Source: JABCPE02 sp963520375 | GTDB lineage: Bacteria; Bacteroidota; Bacteroidia; Flavobacteriales; Weeksellaceae | Assembly (NCBI GenBank): GCA_963520375.1 | Contig: CAUQQF010000007.1 | Coordinates: 11,553 to 75,552, forward strand | DNA length: 64,000 nt | Reading direction: 5' to 3' | Shown here: piece by piece, positions 32,820-42,334 of the stretch | How positions within the stretch are numbered: position 1 is the first letter of the stretch | Layout of the letters: each line of letters starts with the position of its first letter | The notes under the pieces: generated by a model | What the model saw: only the letters and a program-made list of their open reading frames with translations | The model's database searches: none | What the model was told of the DNA's origin: nothing | Position numbers and translations under genes: made by a program

Positions 32820-33914
32820 TTACTCATTTGCTCTTTTTCTATACAAATGTATAGCCACGGCTCCGAAGATGATGTTAGGAATCCACATAGCAAGGAGCGG
32901 CGGAAGGCTTTGGTTAGAAGAGAGAACTTTCAGCACCTCAAAAGAGAAAATGAATGTGAAAGCCAATGAGATACCCACAGCCAGATTCTGCCCAATTCCT
33001 CCTCTTCGTTTCTGTGAAGAAAGAGACAATGCCAAAATAGACAAGATGAAAATAGACACAGGCATGGAGGTGCGCTGGTGGAGTTCGTTTAGATAGGTGT
33101 TCAGGTTGCTGTTGCCTTTTATTTTTTCTCTCTCGATGAATTTTATAAGGTCAGGCGTGTTTTTGTTCTCGGCTTCTAGGTCATTTGGGAATAATTCCTC
33201 TGGCGAGAGCCCGAAACTTTGGGTCTTTTCGTTACCGCTGTTTAGCGTTTCCGTGTCATCAGGATTGATGGTTTTTTCAAGGTAATTACTTAGGCGAAAG
33301 AGTTTGTCTTTCTTGTCCCAAGCTACATCTGTAGCAATGAGCTGATAGACCATTTTTCCTTTTTTGTCAAATTTTTGATACTTGTAGCCAGAGCCTCTTT
33401 GGTTGAGCTGGTGGTAGCTGTTGATAAAAACATATTCTGTCTGCGAAAGCTGTGCAGAGATGGTCGTGATGTCTATGTATTTGTTTCTGTTACTGCTATT
33501 ATAGGTGTAAATGATGAGTTCGTTTTTCTTTCCATTCGCCCAAGGAAGAATAAAATGATTGGTAGCAAGGGTGAGGAGCATCAGAAAAATTCCTACATAA
33601 AAATATGGGCGCGAAAATCTATGAAAACTAGCGCCACTACTGAGAACAGCTACGATTTCGGTATTGTTAGCCATCTGTGAAGTGAAGAAAATAATGGAAA
33701 CGAAAACCAAAATAGACATAAAGGTAATCACCAAATAGACTACCCAAAACGGATAAAAATGAATTAGGAAATATCCCACAGTGAAGCCGTTTCCTTCTAT
33801 TCTGGGAGCTTTGGACTGTACATCTATAATTACCACAATGATGGATAACAGCGCCAGCATAAAGCCCAGCGTTCCCAAATATTTTTTAATAATATAGCGG
33901 TCTATGATTTTCAT
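32820..33914 (-). CDS. LptF/LptG family permease
   Basis: A 364-residue inner-membrane protein of the LPS export transporter: transmembrane helices at about 10-30, 50-75 and 95-115, a periplasmic jellyroll region (150-280, with IDITTISAQLSQTEYVFINSY) and three more helices near the end (RTSMPVSIFILSILALSLSSQKR; AVGISLAFTFIFSFEVL). LptF and LptG are hard to separate by reading; the short C-terminus favours LptG. I chose the ATG at 33914 (MKIIDRYIIKKYLG): the ATG at 33932 lies within the TAAATTTG promoter box and adds an untypical MRIFCN. Confidence 0.9.
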   Translation of the reverse strand: MKIIDRYIIKKYLGTLGFMLALLSIIVVIIDVQSKAPRIEGNGFTVGYFLIHFYPFWVVYLVITFMSILVFVSIIFFTSQMANNTEIVAVLSSGASFHRFSRPYFYVGIFLMLLTLATNHFILPWANGKKNELIIYTYNSSNRNKYIDITTISAQLSQTEYVFINSYHQLNQRGSGYKYQKFDKKGKMVYQLIATDVAWDKKDKLFRLSNYLEKTINPDDTETLNSGNEKTQSFGLSPEELFPNDLEAENKNTPDLIKFIEREKIKGNSNLNTYLNELHQRTSMPVSIFILSILALSLSSQKRRGGIGQNLAVGISLAFTFIFSFEVLKVLSSNQSLPPLLAMWIPNIIFGAVAIHLYRKRANE

Positions 33915-33929
33915 ATTACAAAATATTCG

Positions 33930-33937
33930 CAAATTTA
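33930..33937 (-). promoter_or_regulatory. -7 promoter element of the LptF/G gene
   Basis: The minus strand reads TAAATTTG, 15 bases before the ATG at 33914. Confidence 0.55.
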
Positions 33938-33989
33938 GTTTTTTTGCTTTGTTAAAAAGAAAAAATAAATCATCTTTCTCAAAAATATA

Positions 33990-34025
33990 AATAAAAATCC
34001 CTCCAAAGCTAAACTTTGAAGGGAA
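33990..34025 (-). terminator. Terminator of the RND efflux operon
   Basis: On the minus strand CCCTTCAAAG TTTAG CTTTGGAGGG followed by ATTTTTAT; one G-U pair in ten. It stands 18 bases after the stop of the RND permease gene. Confidence 0.8.
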
Positions 34026-34042
34026 AATGAAAAAAATATTAA

Positions 34043-37000
34043 TTATTGTTTCGAAGCAAATTCATCTTTGAAATCGGCATTTGCCTCATAGTCTGCGACC
34101 ATTTCTTTGGCGTAATCTGTTTTTTCTCCTTTGCTAAACCTTCTTTCGAGGCTGTCAAAGATAGAATATACCACAGGAATCACTATCAGTGTAAGGAATA
34201 GTGAGGACATCAGACCTCCGATGATTACTATCGCTACACCTCGGTTCATATCCGCTCCATCTCCAGATGCTATCGCAATAGGTATCATCCCTGCTACCAT
34301 GGCGATGGTGGTCATCAGGATAGGACGAAGACGGGCTTGGTTGGCTGCTACCAGAGCATCAAAGGTGCTGTCTCCTACTGCTTTCCTGTTGTTTGCGAAA
34401 TCCACAAGCATGATGGCGTTTTTCGCAACGAGACCGATGAGCATGATAATCCCCAAGATAGTGAAGACATTCAGCGTCTGGTTCGTGAGTGCCATTAGGA
34501 GTAAAGCTCCAATGAACGAAAGCGGAACAGAGAAAATCACGATGAACGGCGTAGCAAAGCTGTCATACAGAGCCACCATTACCAAATACATGAGGACAAT
34601 AGCCGCCAATAAAGCAAATCCTAATGTACCGAAACCTTCTGATTGGTTTTCCATGTTTCCTCCCCATCTATATTCTACACCAGCTTTTTTCTGAATTTTA
34701 GAGAACTGTTGTTCCCATTCAGCTGCGATAGTTCCCGCAGGTCTTCCGATAGCTTTTGCTTGGACAGATACAGAAGGCGTTTTGTCTCTTCTTTCTAATA
34801 GTGAAGGTCCAGAGCCGTAGCTGATGTCTGCAAACTGCTCCAAACGAACTACTTGTCCAGCAGCATTTACGAATTTCAAGTTTTTAACATCATCGATGGA
34901 AGCTCTTCCGATTTCATCATATCTGATGTTGATATCATATTCATACTCTCCAGCACGATATTTAGAATCTGTGTTTCCAGAGAAAGCGATCTGCATCGTT
35001 TGTCCCACAGAAGCAATGTTCAGCCCGAGAGAAGTCATTTTTTCTCTATCTACTTTTACATTGATTTCTGGGTTACCATCTTCAGAAGAAAGTTTTACTT
35101 CCGAAGCTCCTGGGATTTTTTCCAGTTGTTTCGCTGCTTGTTTTGCAAATTCCAAGGCATCTTTCAGGTCAGTTGCTGTTACAGTTAGGTTAATAGGCGA
35201 CTGCTCTGCTCCGATGAGTCCCATCTGAACGATTTTTATTTTCGCTCCGATGATTTTTTTCTCCAATTCTCTTTTTAGTTTAGCTGAATAAATGTCTGAA
35301 CTTTCTTTGACACTGCCATCTTTTTTCAAGAAAACTTGGATTTGGGATTTATATTTCGTTCCAGAAGTAGAAGCCATTCCATCATCTGCTTTTCCCACTG
35401 TAGTGATGATTTTTTCTACATCAGGAATCGCGCTGATGTACTGCTCCGCCTGCTGAGTGAGCTTATTGGTTTTCTCGATAGAGGCATCTTTTTCTAATTC
35501 AAACTGAACCAAAAACTCGCCTTTGTCACTTTTCGGGAAGAAATCCACTCCGATGTAGCCCATAGAGAACAGCCCGATAGTAGAAACCAAAAACAGAACT
35601 AAAGTAACTCCCAGTGTTATTAACTTTGTTTTTACTGATTGCAATGCCCATTTTAGCAAATTACCAATGCTTTGGGTAAAGTTGTTCAGCATATTTTCAA
35701 AACCGAAAATCATTTTTCCGAAGAAAGAATTTTCGTTGATATGTTCTAGTTTTCCTACTCTAGAGAACAGCCAAGGCACGATAGTAAAGGATACCAATAG
35801 GGAGAGCATTGTAGAAATCATTACCGTAACGCAGAACTGCACCAAGATATCCGCTACAAGTCCCGTAGCCATAGCAATCGGAAGGAATACCACCACGATA
35901 ACCAAAGTAATCGCCGTAACGGTAAATCCAATCTCAGAAGCTCCATCATAAGCCGCACGGACTTTGTTTTTACCCATCTCCATATGGCGGTGAATGTTTT
36001 CAATAACCACAATGGCGTCATCCACCAAGATACCTACCACCAATGAAAGCCCAAGCAAGGACATCAGGTTCAGCGTGTATCCCATGAAATACAATCCGAT
36101 GAAAGTCGCAATCAACGAAAGAGGAATCGCTACCATCGTAATTACCGCATTTCTCAAACTATGTAAGAAGAACAGCATGATGAACCCTACCAAAGCGATA
36201 GCTAAGAACAAGTCAAAAATCACATTATTCGCAGCATTCAGCGTGTAATCTGTAGTGTCATTCGCTATTTCTAATTTTATTCCTTGTTTTTCGTAGTCTT
36301 TTTCTACTGTTTTTATAGTATTTTTGATGGCTTCACTCACCTCCACAGCATTGGCATCAGACTGCTTGGTAACCTGTAAGAGGATGGTGTTTTTTTGGTT
36401 GATTCTCGCGATTTTTTCTACATCTTTCTCGCCATCCTGTATATCTGCGATATCTCCAAGGCGAATCATCATTCCAGAAGGCGTAGTGATAGGCAGTCTT
36501 CTCATTTCTTCTACAGAACCTATTTTACCCATTAGACGGATGATGGTCTGTTTTTCTCTTGTTTTCGCGTTTCCTGTTGGGAAATCTAAGTTGGATGCTG
36601 CGATAACCTGCTGAACCTGAGCGATAGACAGCCCGTAGCCTTCTAATTTTTCAGGGTGAATGTTCACTTGGATTTCTTTCTCCTGACCACCCACCATAGT
36701 TACCTGTGCAACTCCTTTTACACGAGAAAAAATAGGCTGGATTTTTTTGTCCAAAAGGTCATAAAGTTCTTTTTCAGACATTTTGGAAGTTACCGAAAGT
36801 TTCATAATCGGCACATCATCCAGTGAGAATTTATTCAAAGATGGTGTTTTGGCATCATCTGGCAACTGGCTGACGATGGCGTTTATTTTCCTTTGTGCAT
36901 CGGTCATTAGGTAGTTTACATCTGCTCCTGTATTTAGGGTAATGACCACTAGAGACAAACTTTCAAAGGATTTAGCTTCTATTTTTTTTACATTTTCCAT

Positions 37001-37219
37001 AGAAGATACCGCATTCTCTATTTTTTTGGTCACGGTATTTTCCACCTCAGAAGGCGAGGCACCAGGGTAAACTGTCTGCACAGTGATGGTGTTGGTCTCC
37101 ATTTTTGGGATAAGCTCATAGCCGAGAAGGCTGTAAGAGAAAATCCCTCCCAAGGTAAGGATAATAAAGAGAACGAGGATGATACTCGGACGCTTTATGG
37201 ATATTTCAGGTAAATTCAT
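34043..37219 (-). CDS. RND efflux transporter, inner-membrane permease (HAE1/AcrB type)
   Basis: A 1058-residue proton-driven efflux pump. The twofold RND layout is visible: an N-terminal helix (ISIKRPSIILVLFIILTLGG), a large periplasmic porter and docking region, six helices from about 335 to 510, and the same again from about 530 to 1030. The proton-relay Asp pair is in VVGILVDDAIVVIENI of helix 4. Periplasmic blocks such as YPGASPSEVE are typical. It forms a tripartite pump with the adaptor (11 bases upstream) and the TolC-type channel. Substrates are not predictable; probably toxic hydrophobic compounds. Confidence 0.95.
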   Translation of the reverse strand: MNLPEISIKRPSIILVLFIILTLGGIFSYSLLGYELIPKMETNTITVQTVYPGASPSEVENTVTKKIENAVSSMENVKKIEAKSFESLSLVVITLNTGADVNYLMTDAQRKINAIVSQLPDDAKTPSLNKFSLDDVPIMKLSVTSKMSEKELYDLLDKKIQPIFSRVKGVAQVTMVGGQEKEIQVNIHPEKLEGYGLSIAQVQQVIAASNLDFPTGNAKTREKQTIIRLMGKIGSVEEMRRLPITTPSGMMIRLGDIADIQDGEKDVEKIARINQKNTILLQVTKQSDANAVEVSEAIKNTIKTVEKDYEKQGIKLEIANDTTDYTLNAANNVIFDLFLAIALVGFIMLFFLHSLRNAVITMVAIPLSLIATFIGLYFMGYTLNLMSLLGLSLVVGILVDDAIVVIENIHRHMEMGKNKVRAAYDGASEIGFTVTAITLVIVVVFLPIAMATGLVADILVQFCVTVMISTMLSLLVSFTIVPWLFSRVGKLEHINENSFFGKMIFGFENMLNNFTQSIGNLLKWALQSVKTKLITLGVTLVLFLVSTIGLFSMGYIGVDFFPKSDKGEFLVQFELEKDASIEKTNKLTQQAEQYISAIPDVEKIITTVGKADDGMASTSGTKYKSQIQVFLKKDGSVKESSDIYSAKLKRELEKKIIGAKIKIVQMGLIGAEQSPINLTVTATDLKDALEFAKQAAKQLEKIPGASEVKLSSEDGNPEINVKVDREKMTSLGLNIASVGQTMQIAFSGNTDSKYRAGEYEYDINIRYDEIGRASIDDVKNLKFVNAAGQVVRLEQFADISYGSGPSLLERRDKTPSVSVQAKAIGRPAGTIAAEWEQQFSKIQKKAGVEYRWGGNMENQSEGFGTLGFALLAAIVLMYLVMVALYDSFATPFIVIFSVPLSFIGALLLMALTNQTLNVFTILGIIMLIGLVAKNAIMLVDFANNRKAVGDSTFDALVAANQARLRPILMTTIAMVAGMIPIAIASGDGADMNRGVAIVIIGGLMSSLFLTLIVIPVVYSIFDSLERRFSKGEKTDYAKEMVADYEANADFKDEFASKQ

Positions 37220-37230
37220 AATTTTCTAAT

Positions 37231-38289
37231 TTATTTGATGATTTCTACTGGAGTCAGGTCAGAAAGATTCACTTGTCCAGTGGTTACTACTTGGTCGCCT
37301 TTGGATAATCCAGAAAGCACTTCTATATAATCTCCGAAGTTTCTTCCTGAGGTGATGGTTTTCAGCTCTGCTTTTCCGTTTTTGATGACATAAACTTGGT
37401 TAGAGCTTACACTTCCCACGAAAGCTGTTCTCGGCACGGTTAAAACTTGGCTGTTTCCTTTCTCACCAAAATATGCCGTTCCGTACATTCCGGCTTTTAG
37501 GGTGTTGTTGGTATTATTTTTAATTTCCACTTCTACTGGGAAATTTAGGCTGGCATCGGCTTTTGGAGCGACGAAGGTCACCACACCAGAATATTTTTCG
37601 TCTGGATAAACCGAAGAAGAAACCTCTACGGTCTGTCCTACTCTCACAGAACCGATGTGTTTTTCATCTACTTTTACTTCTAATTTAAGTGAACCGATGT
37701 TTACGATTTCAAATAAAGCCTGCCCTGGCGCCACGAAAGAACCAGGTTCTATATTTTTCTTGTTAATAATTCCTGAAAACGAAGCTCTTACATTCACATC
37801 AGAAGCGCTAAGCTGCGCGCTTTGAAGGCTGTTTTTAGCAGTTTGCGCTTGGAGACGAACTTGGTCAAGCTGCTGCTTGGTCACACCTCCTGAAGCGTAA
37901 GCACTCTCGAAACGCTTTACTTCGGCTAGGGCGTTGTTATAGACTGCCTGTGCGTTTTGTACATTTACATTCTGCTGTTCGCCTTTGATGATGGCAAGAA
38001 CCTGCCCAGCGCCTACACGGCTTCCCTCATTTACTAAAACACGAATCACACGCCCTTGAGTTTCAGCAGAAAGAGCGACTTCCTGCTTTGCTTGGAAAGT
38101 TCCGTTGGCTTCGTATTGAGTATTCACGCTTCTGAAATCTACGATGTCCGCTCTTACGGCTACATTGGCGTTTTTCTCTGCTACGATGGCTGTTGCCTGC
38201 TCACTTTTTTCTTTATTTTTATTTAAAACGAAGACAATTCCAGCGATTGAAGCTCCGATTAAAGCAATTGTTATGATTGTTTTTTTCAT
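37231..38289 (-). CDS. RND efflux periplasmic adaptor (membrane fusion protein)
   Basis: A 352-residue adaptor with an N-terminal membrane helix (MKKTIITIALIGASIAGIVFVL) and no lipobox. The lipoyl half-motifs flank a helical hairpin: ALSAETQGRVIRVLVNEGSRVGAGQ, the heptad-rich hairpin (about 105-160), then VNVRASFSGIINKKNIEPGSFV. Beta-barrel and membrane-proximal domains follow (VKVDEKHIGSVRVGQTVEV; GKAELKTITSGRNFGDYIEVLSGLSKGDQVV). It connects the permease with the outer-membrane channel. Confidence 0.94.
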   Translation of the reverse strand: MKKTIITIALIGASIAGIVFVLNKNKEKSEQATAIVAEKNANVAVRADIVDFRSVNTQYEANGTFQAKQEVALSAETQGRVIRVLVNEGSRVGAGQVLAIIKGEQQNVNVQNAQAVYNNALAEVKRFESAYASGGVTKQQLDQVRLQAQTAKNSLQSAQLSASDVNVRASFSGIINKKNIEPGSFVAPGQALFEIVNIGSLKLEVKVDEKHIGSVRVGQTVEVSSSVYPDEKYSGVVTFVAPKADASLNFPVEVEIKNNTNNTLKAGMYGTAYFGEKGNSQVLTVPRTAFVGSVSSNQVYVIKNGKAELKTITSGRNFGDYIEVLSGLSKGDQVVTTGQVNLSDLTPVEIIK

Positions 38290-38301
38290 TTTTATTTAAA
38301 T

Positions 38302-39609
38302 TTATTTTGTTAATGTATTTAGTTCTCCTCTTGATTTTATCAGTTTTATTTCAGCTATTTTGTATTCCAGCAGAGCGTTGGTATAGTTGTTTTGCGCATC
38401 TGCGTAGGCTTTTTCTGCATCCAATAAATCGGTAAGCGTAGAAAGCCCGTATTTATAGTTGTTTTGTGTGTTTTCTAGAACACTTTTCGCTAAATCTACA
38501 TTTTCTTTTTGAGTATTGATAGTGATTAAACTATTGTTAATCTGAGTTTTAGCATTTTCTATATCTAGGCTGATTGCCAGTTCTGCTTCCCTTTTTTCCA
38601 CTTCAGCTTTTCTGATGTTCACATCGGCTTGGCGAAGTTTGGCTCTTGTAGAAAACCCATTGAAAACAGGAATGTTTAGGCTTAGCCCAATGCTCGCTGC
38701 ACTGTAGTAGAATGTGCGTTCATCTTTACTAAACCAAGGGAATTTTTGCCCTACACCAGTGTAGCCAAAATTTCCTGAAAGCGCCAAAGTAGGATAGTAT
38801 TCCGCTTTTTTGGCTTTTCTGTCCAGCTCCAAGAGTTCCAGTTGTTTATTGATAACTTTGATTTCTGTTCTGTTCTCCACGCTTGCTTCATTTCCTAGAA
38901 GTGCTGGCGTAGCATCAAAGGTGTCCTCCGGCATCACCATGGATTTATTGATGTCCATTCCTATCATGAATTTCAGGGAATGTTCTTGCAGTTGTAACGC
39001 ATCCAAAATCTGCTGTTTAGAGGCTTTTAGGTTGTTCACTGCTACATTGGTTCTATCTAAATCTATTTTTTTCGCAAGACCACTTTTGAACAGTCCTTCT
39101 ATGATGTCTCTGGTTTTAGTGGTGCTGTTTAGGTTGGTTTCCACAGTTTTTAGTTTCTGCTGTGTTTGATAAACTTGATAGTAAGCCGTAGCTACTTTTT
39201 CTATCAGATTTTCATTGGTAAGTTGTTGATTGATAGCATAAAACTCACGAGTGGTTTTGGCTGCTTTTAGACCGATGAAGACACTTTGGTTGAATAACTG
39301 CTGAGTAACGGAAATTCCCGCCGAAGTCTGCCATGGGTTACCTATTTTCACTTGATTTCCCATGAAGCTCAACTGTTGCAGAATAGGGTTGTATGTGAGA
39401 CTTCCTGTGACATTCACTTGTGGAAGTGTAGCCGCGCGCACTTGCTCTATCTGATACTCTGCGTTTTCGTATTCTAATTTGGCTTTTACAGCCTCTGCTT
39501 TATGCTCTAGGGCATAATTAACCGCTTTGCTGAGTGTCAGTTCTTCCTGCGCTTTTGGGAAGAAGCTCAGTAGAGCCAAAGCTATTGATAAACTATACTT
39601 CATTTTCAT
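38302..39609 (-). CDS. TolC-family outer-membrane efflux channel
   Basis: A 435-residue exported protein (signal peptide MKMKYSLSIALALLSFFPKA). Two repeats of the outer-membrane efflux protein domain are visible as long amphipathic helices: LTLSKAVNYALEHKAEAVKAKLEYENA opens the first, IEVINKQLELLELDRKAKKAEYYPTL-type sequence opens the second, which closes with DLLDAEKAYADAQNNYTNALLEY. Its start overlaps the end of the TetR gene by 17 bases, so translation is probably coupled to the regulator. Confidence 0.94.
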   Translation of the reverse strand: MKMKYSLSIALALLSFFPKAQEELTLSKAVNYALEHKAEAVKAKLEYENAEYQIEQVRAATLPQVNVTGSLTYNPILQQLSFMGNQVKIGNPWQTSAGISVTQQLFNQSVFIGLKAAKTTREFYAINQQLTNENLIEKVATAYYQVYQTQQKLKTVETNLNSTTKTRDIIEGLFKSGLAKKIDLDRTNVAVNNLKASKQQILDALQLQEHSLKFMIGMDINKSMVMPEDTFDATPALLGNEASVENRTEIKVINKQLELLELDRKAKKAEYYPTLALSGNFGYTGVGQKFPWFSKDERTFYYSAASIGLSLNIPVFNGFSTRAKLRQADVNIRKAEVEKREAELAISLDIENAKTQINNSLITINTQKENVDLAKSVLENTQNNYKYGLSTLTDLLDAEKAYADAQNNYTNALLEYKIAEIKLIKSRGELNTLTK

Positions 39610-40216
39610 TTTTTATTAAATTTTCTACTATTTCTAAACCTTTTGGAGTTACGATTGACCTTAGATAAAATTCTAAAAATTTGTTATCATGTTCTTTTAT
39701 TGATATACTTTTTCCTATTTCTTCTGGGAATGCTTCATACAAATCAATGGCATCACTTCCTGCGATAAACTGGACGGCCAGAAAAGTTTTATCCAAATTT
39801 TCTCGGTAGACACCTTGTTTTATTCCCTCACTTATGTTTTTTTCGATGTGGGTTTTCACATCCTTACAGCGTCTTTTTTCAAAATCATAACAAAGCTCTG
39901 GGTAATATTTTTTCAGCTGAAAGAAACAAGGAGAAGTTTCAAAATCCTTCCCTAAAATACCATCTATTGATTCTTTGATTTTGAAATGCTCATGGATAGC
40001 AGTTTCGCATTTTCCTGATATTTCTGCAACTTTGCTGAAAGCCAGATTATACACATAATCCAGAGTAGCCTTTACTAAATCTTCTTTTGATGGAAAATAC
40101 TGATAAATGGTCTTTTTTGAAATATGAAGAGATTGTGCAATATCATCCATCCCGACGGTCTTAAAGCCATTCCTCAGAAATAATTCCTTTGATTTTTCTA
40201 ATATAGTGTCTTTCAT
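39593..40216 (-). CDS. TetR/AcrR-family transcriptional regulator of the efflux operon
   Basis: A 207-residue regulator when started at 40216 (MKDTILEKSKELF). The N-terminal helix-turn-helix is clear: LFLRNGFKTVGMDDIAQSLHISKKTIYQYFPSKEDLV. The C-terminal ligand domain shares no readable motif. It is the first gene of the operon regulator-TolC-adaptor-permease and probably represses it, with efflux substrates as inducers. The earlier ATG at 40240 falls inside the TATATTTG promoter box and is rejected as start. Confidence 0.92.
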   Translation of the reverse strand: MKDTILEKSKELFLRNGFKTVGMDDIAQSLHISKKTIYQYFPSKEDLVKATLDYVYNLAFSKVAEISGKCETAIHEHFKIKESIDGILGKDFETSPCFFQLKKYYPELCYDFEKRRCKDVKTHIEKNISEGIKQGVYRENLDKTFLAVQFIAGSDAIDLYEAFPEEIGKSISIKEHDNKFLEFYLRSIVTPKGLEIVENLIKNENEV

Positions 40217-40237
40217 ATTTTGTCTGATTTTGTTTTG

Positions 40238-40245
40238 CAAATATA
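40238..40245 (-). promoter_or_regulatory. -7 promoter element of the TetR-efflux operon
   Basis: The minus strand reads TATATTTG, 21 bases before the ATG at 40216. The region upstream (40246-40367) is AT-rich; the inverted AAACTTTTTTTC-like repeats there are too simple to name as an operator. Confidence 0.5.
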
Positions 40246-40367
40246 TAAAAACCAGGAAACAAAAAAATGAAAAAAAAGTTTCCGAGTTTATTTGTTTATT
40301 GTAAAGTGTTGATTTTCAGTGATAAAAAATTTAGTTTTTTAAAGAAAAATCATTAGCGATAGAAAAA

Positions 40368-41645
40368 TTACTTATAATAAGTTTCCAAAAAGATGAAAAA
40401 ATCATTCATTCTATAGATGTTATTTGCAGCCAAATAAACACACAGAACAAGAACGACGGAAAACAAGAAATTCAGGATTTTGGGCTGTTTTTGGTAAGAA
40501 TGGAACAGCCAGCCAAGGAATAGCGGATAGACAAAAACGAAATGCCCTCCGTAGATGTAGGAAACATTGAGCCCGAATTTTAGGACACAATGTATGATAA
40601 TGTCTACCAAAAATGAAAGTGTAAGTATCTGTAAATAAGTATTTTTAAAGTTTTTTATAATACTCCAAATCACCAATATGAGCAAAATCCCAACAAAGAG
40701 ATAAGGCCAATCGGACTTGTAAACATCCATAAAAAGGGCTTTGTATTCAAATCCTTTCTTGTTGTTATAGTTTTTAATAATGAACCCAGGGAATAGTATG
40801 TTACCGCCTAAAAACCAAGAGGTTACCATATCCCAAAAAGGTACGGATTTGGCGCTGGAAAACTTTTCGTATTGCTCATCGGTTTTAGATAGAATTTGCC
40901 TTAAATTAAAATCCATCCGCATCAGGAACAACAGAACAAAAACTCCAGCGGAAAGGGCTACTTTCGGAGTCGCTTGCCAGAATTTTTTCCAAGACAGGAA
41001 AAGTCTTTTTTCAAATAAAATAGGAATGTAAGTTTTGACAATATTCGTGATGGTAAGCCCTCCAATCGCCACGCCAGAGAGCATCAATGGGAAAAAAAGA
41101 ATGCTCTGTTTCTGCTGGATTTTTCTTGCAGCGTAATAATTAAAAAAGGTCAGAAGAAAAAGCGAATAAGTGTAAGTTTCGGGCGTAAAAGACAAAAGAA
41201 TATTTGTGGAGAAAAAAGCAAAGAAAACGGTCAAAAGCCACGCTGATTTTTTAGAAATCAAAGTGATATTGGTCAAATATTTATAAATCTGAACCAAAGT
41301 AAGACTAATAGTAATGGTGCTGAGCCACGCCCAAACCAGTCTGAAAATCTCATTTTTTTCGCCGTCAGAAACGAAAAGTGCAAAATTTCGTAAAAAATCA
41401 AAAAAATAGATAGACAGCGGATGCCGTTCAAAACCTCCGCCAGTCATGATAATTGCTCGGTTATCAAAACTAAAATAAGCATCCCATGGAATACGGTCAT
41501 CGAAAATGATGCGGTATTTCAGTGCGATGATGCTTCCTAAACTCCCATAAAAAAGAACAAATAAGCCGAATAAAAGATATTCTGCTTTGTTATTTGGGAA
41601 GAGAAGGGATAGGGCGCTGTGGATTTTTGATTTTAGTTTTGTCAT
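40368..41645 (-). CDS. Polytopic membrane protein, DUF6080-like (GT-C-type fold)
   Basis: A 425-residue inner-membrane protein with about ten hydrophobic segments. After the first helix comes a conserved-looking polar loop (RIIFDDRIPWDAYFSFDNR, then GGGFERHPLSIYFFDFLR) with acidic residues and an RHP motif, an arrangement seen in GT-C polyprenyl-phosphate-dependent glycosyltransferases. I recall a DUF6080 family of this kind in Chryseobacterium but cannot verify it here. The last two helices precede a short tail FFIFLETYYK. It is divergent from tadA. A TAATTTTG box only 5 bases upstream of the ATG suggests a nearly leaderless mRNA. Confidence 0.65.
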   Translation of the reverse strand: MTKLKSKIHSALSLLFPNNKAEYLLFGLFVLFYGSLGSIIALKYRIIFDDRIPWDAYFSFDNRAIIMTGGGFERHPLSIYFFDFLRNFALFVSDGEKNEIFRLVWAWLSTITISLTLVQIYKYLTNITLISKKSAWLLTVFFAFFSTNILLSFTPETYTYSLFLLTFFNYYAARKIQQKQSILFFPLMLSGVAIGGLTITNIVKTYIPILFEKRLFLSWKKFWQATPKVALSAGVFVLLFLMRMDFNLRQILSKTDEQYEKFSSAKSVPFWDMVTSWFLGGNILFPGFIIKNYNNKKGFEYKALFMDVYKSDWPYLFVGILLILVIWSIIKNFKNTYLQILTLSFLVDIIIHCVLKFGLNVSYIYGGHFVFVYPLFLGWLFHSYQKQPKILNFLFSVVLVLCVYLAANNIYRMNDFFIFLETYYK

Positions 41646-41650
41646 TGCTG

Positions 41651-41658
41651 CAAAATTA
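41651..41658 (-). promoter_or_regulatory. -7 promoter element of the DUF6080-like gene
   Basis: The minus strand reads TAATTTTG, five bases, then ATG. Confidence 0.5.
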
Positions 41659-41711
41659 GAAAAATATAACAGAAAAGAACATTTCCCATGAAAGCAGATT
41701 TTTATTTTCTA

Positions 41712-41719
41712 TTTTTGCT
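41712..41719 (+). promoter_or_regulatory. -7 promoter element of tadA
   Basis: TATTTTTG, 15 bases before the ATG at 41735. Confidence 0.5.
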
Positions 41720-41734
41720 GAAACATTTAGAAAT

Positions 41735-42166
41735 ATGTTTTCCGACGAATATTTTATGAAAGCAGCTCTCCAAGAGGCTCGCTATGCCCTTGAAGAAGAG
41801 GAGGTTCCGATAGGCTGTGTGATAGTTTGTAATAACAAGATTATCGCCAGAGGACATAATCTCACCGAACGGCTGAACGACATCACAGCCCACGCCGAAA
41901 TGCAGAGTATAACCTCGGCGGCTAATTTTCTTGGTGGTAAATACCTGAAAGACTGCACGATGTATGTGACTCTGGAGCCGTGCGTGATGTGTGCTGGAGC
42001 GTTGTTTTGGTCGCAGATTTCCCGCTTGGTTATCGGAGCAAGAGATGAAAAGCGCGGTTTTCTAAACAAAGGAATAGAACTCCACCCTAAAACCGAAATC
42101 ATCACGGGCGTTTTAGAGGAAGAATGCTCCCTTTTGGTCAGTGAGTTTTTCAAGGGAAAACGATGA
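41735..42166 (+). CDS. tadA: tRNA-specific adenosine deaminase (A34 to inosine)
   Basis: A 143-residue zinc deaminase that converts A34 of tRNA(Arg)ACG to inosine. The catalytic motif HAE is at 53-55 and the two cysteine ligands are in PCVMC (82-86). The block RLVIGARDEKRGFLNKG is the TadA-type substrate loop. Length is usual for this group. It is divergent from the DUF6080-like gene; a separately promoted lipoprotein gene follows. Confidence 0.94.
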   Translation: MFSDEYFMKAALQEARYALEEEEVPIGCVIVCNNKIIARGHNLTERLNDITAHAEMQSITSAANFLGGKYLKDCTMYVTLEPCVMCAGALFWSQISRLVIGARDEKRGFLNKGIELHPKTEIITGVLEEECSLLVSEFFKGKR

Positions 42167-42201
42167 TTTTGATTTTTAAATACAAATAAAAATAGGTTGT
42201 C

Positions 42202-42232
42202 TTGGTTTTGTGTTAAAAATTTGTTAAATTTG
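42202..42232 (+). promoter_or_regulatory. Promoter of the lipocalin-like lipoprotein gene
   Basis: TTG at 42202-42204, 20 bases, TAAATTTG at 42225-42232. The leader to the ATG at 42335 is about 95 bases. Confidence 0.65.
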
Positions 42233-42334
42233 CAAAGGTGTTTTATACATTTGTTGTATGAATCAGGTTAAAAAATAATTGTTCAACCAGTTCCTAAATT
42301 TATTATATTATTAGGAGCATAAAATTTAGAATTT

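Noticed and set aside
40246..40367. Possible operator palindrome upstream of the TetR-efflux operon
   Set aside because: Only A/T-run symmetry is present; no convincing palindrome at TetR operator size.
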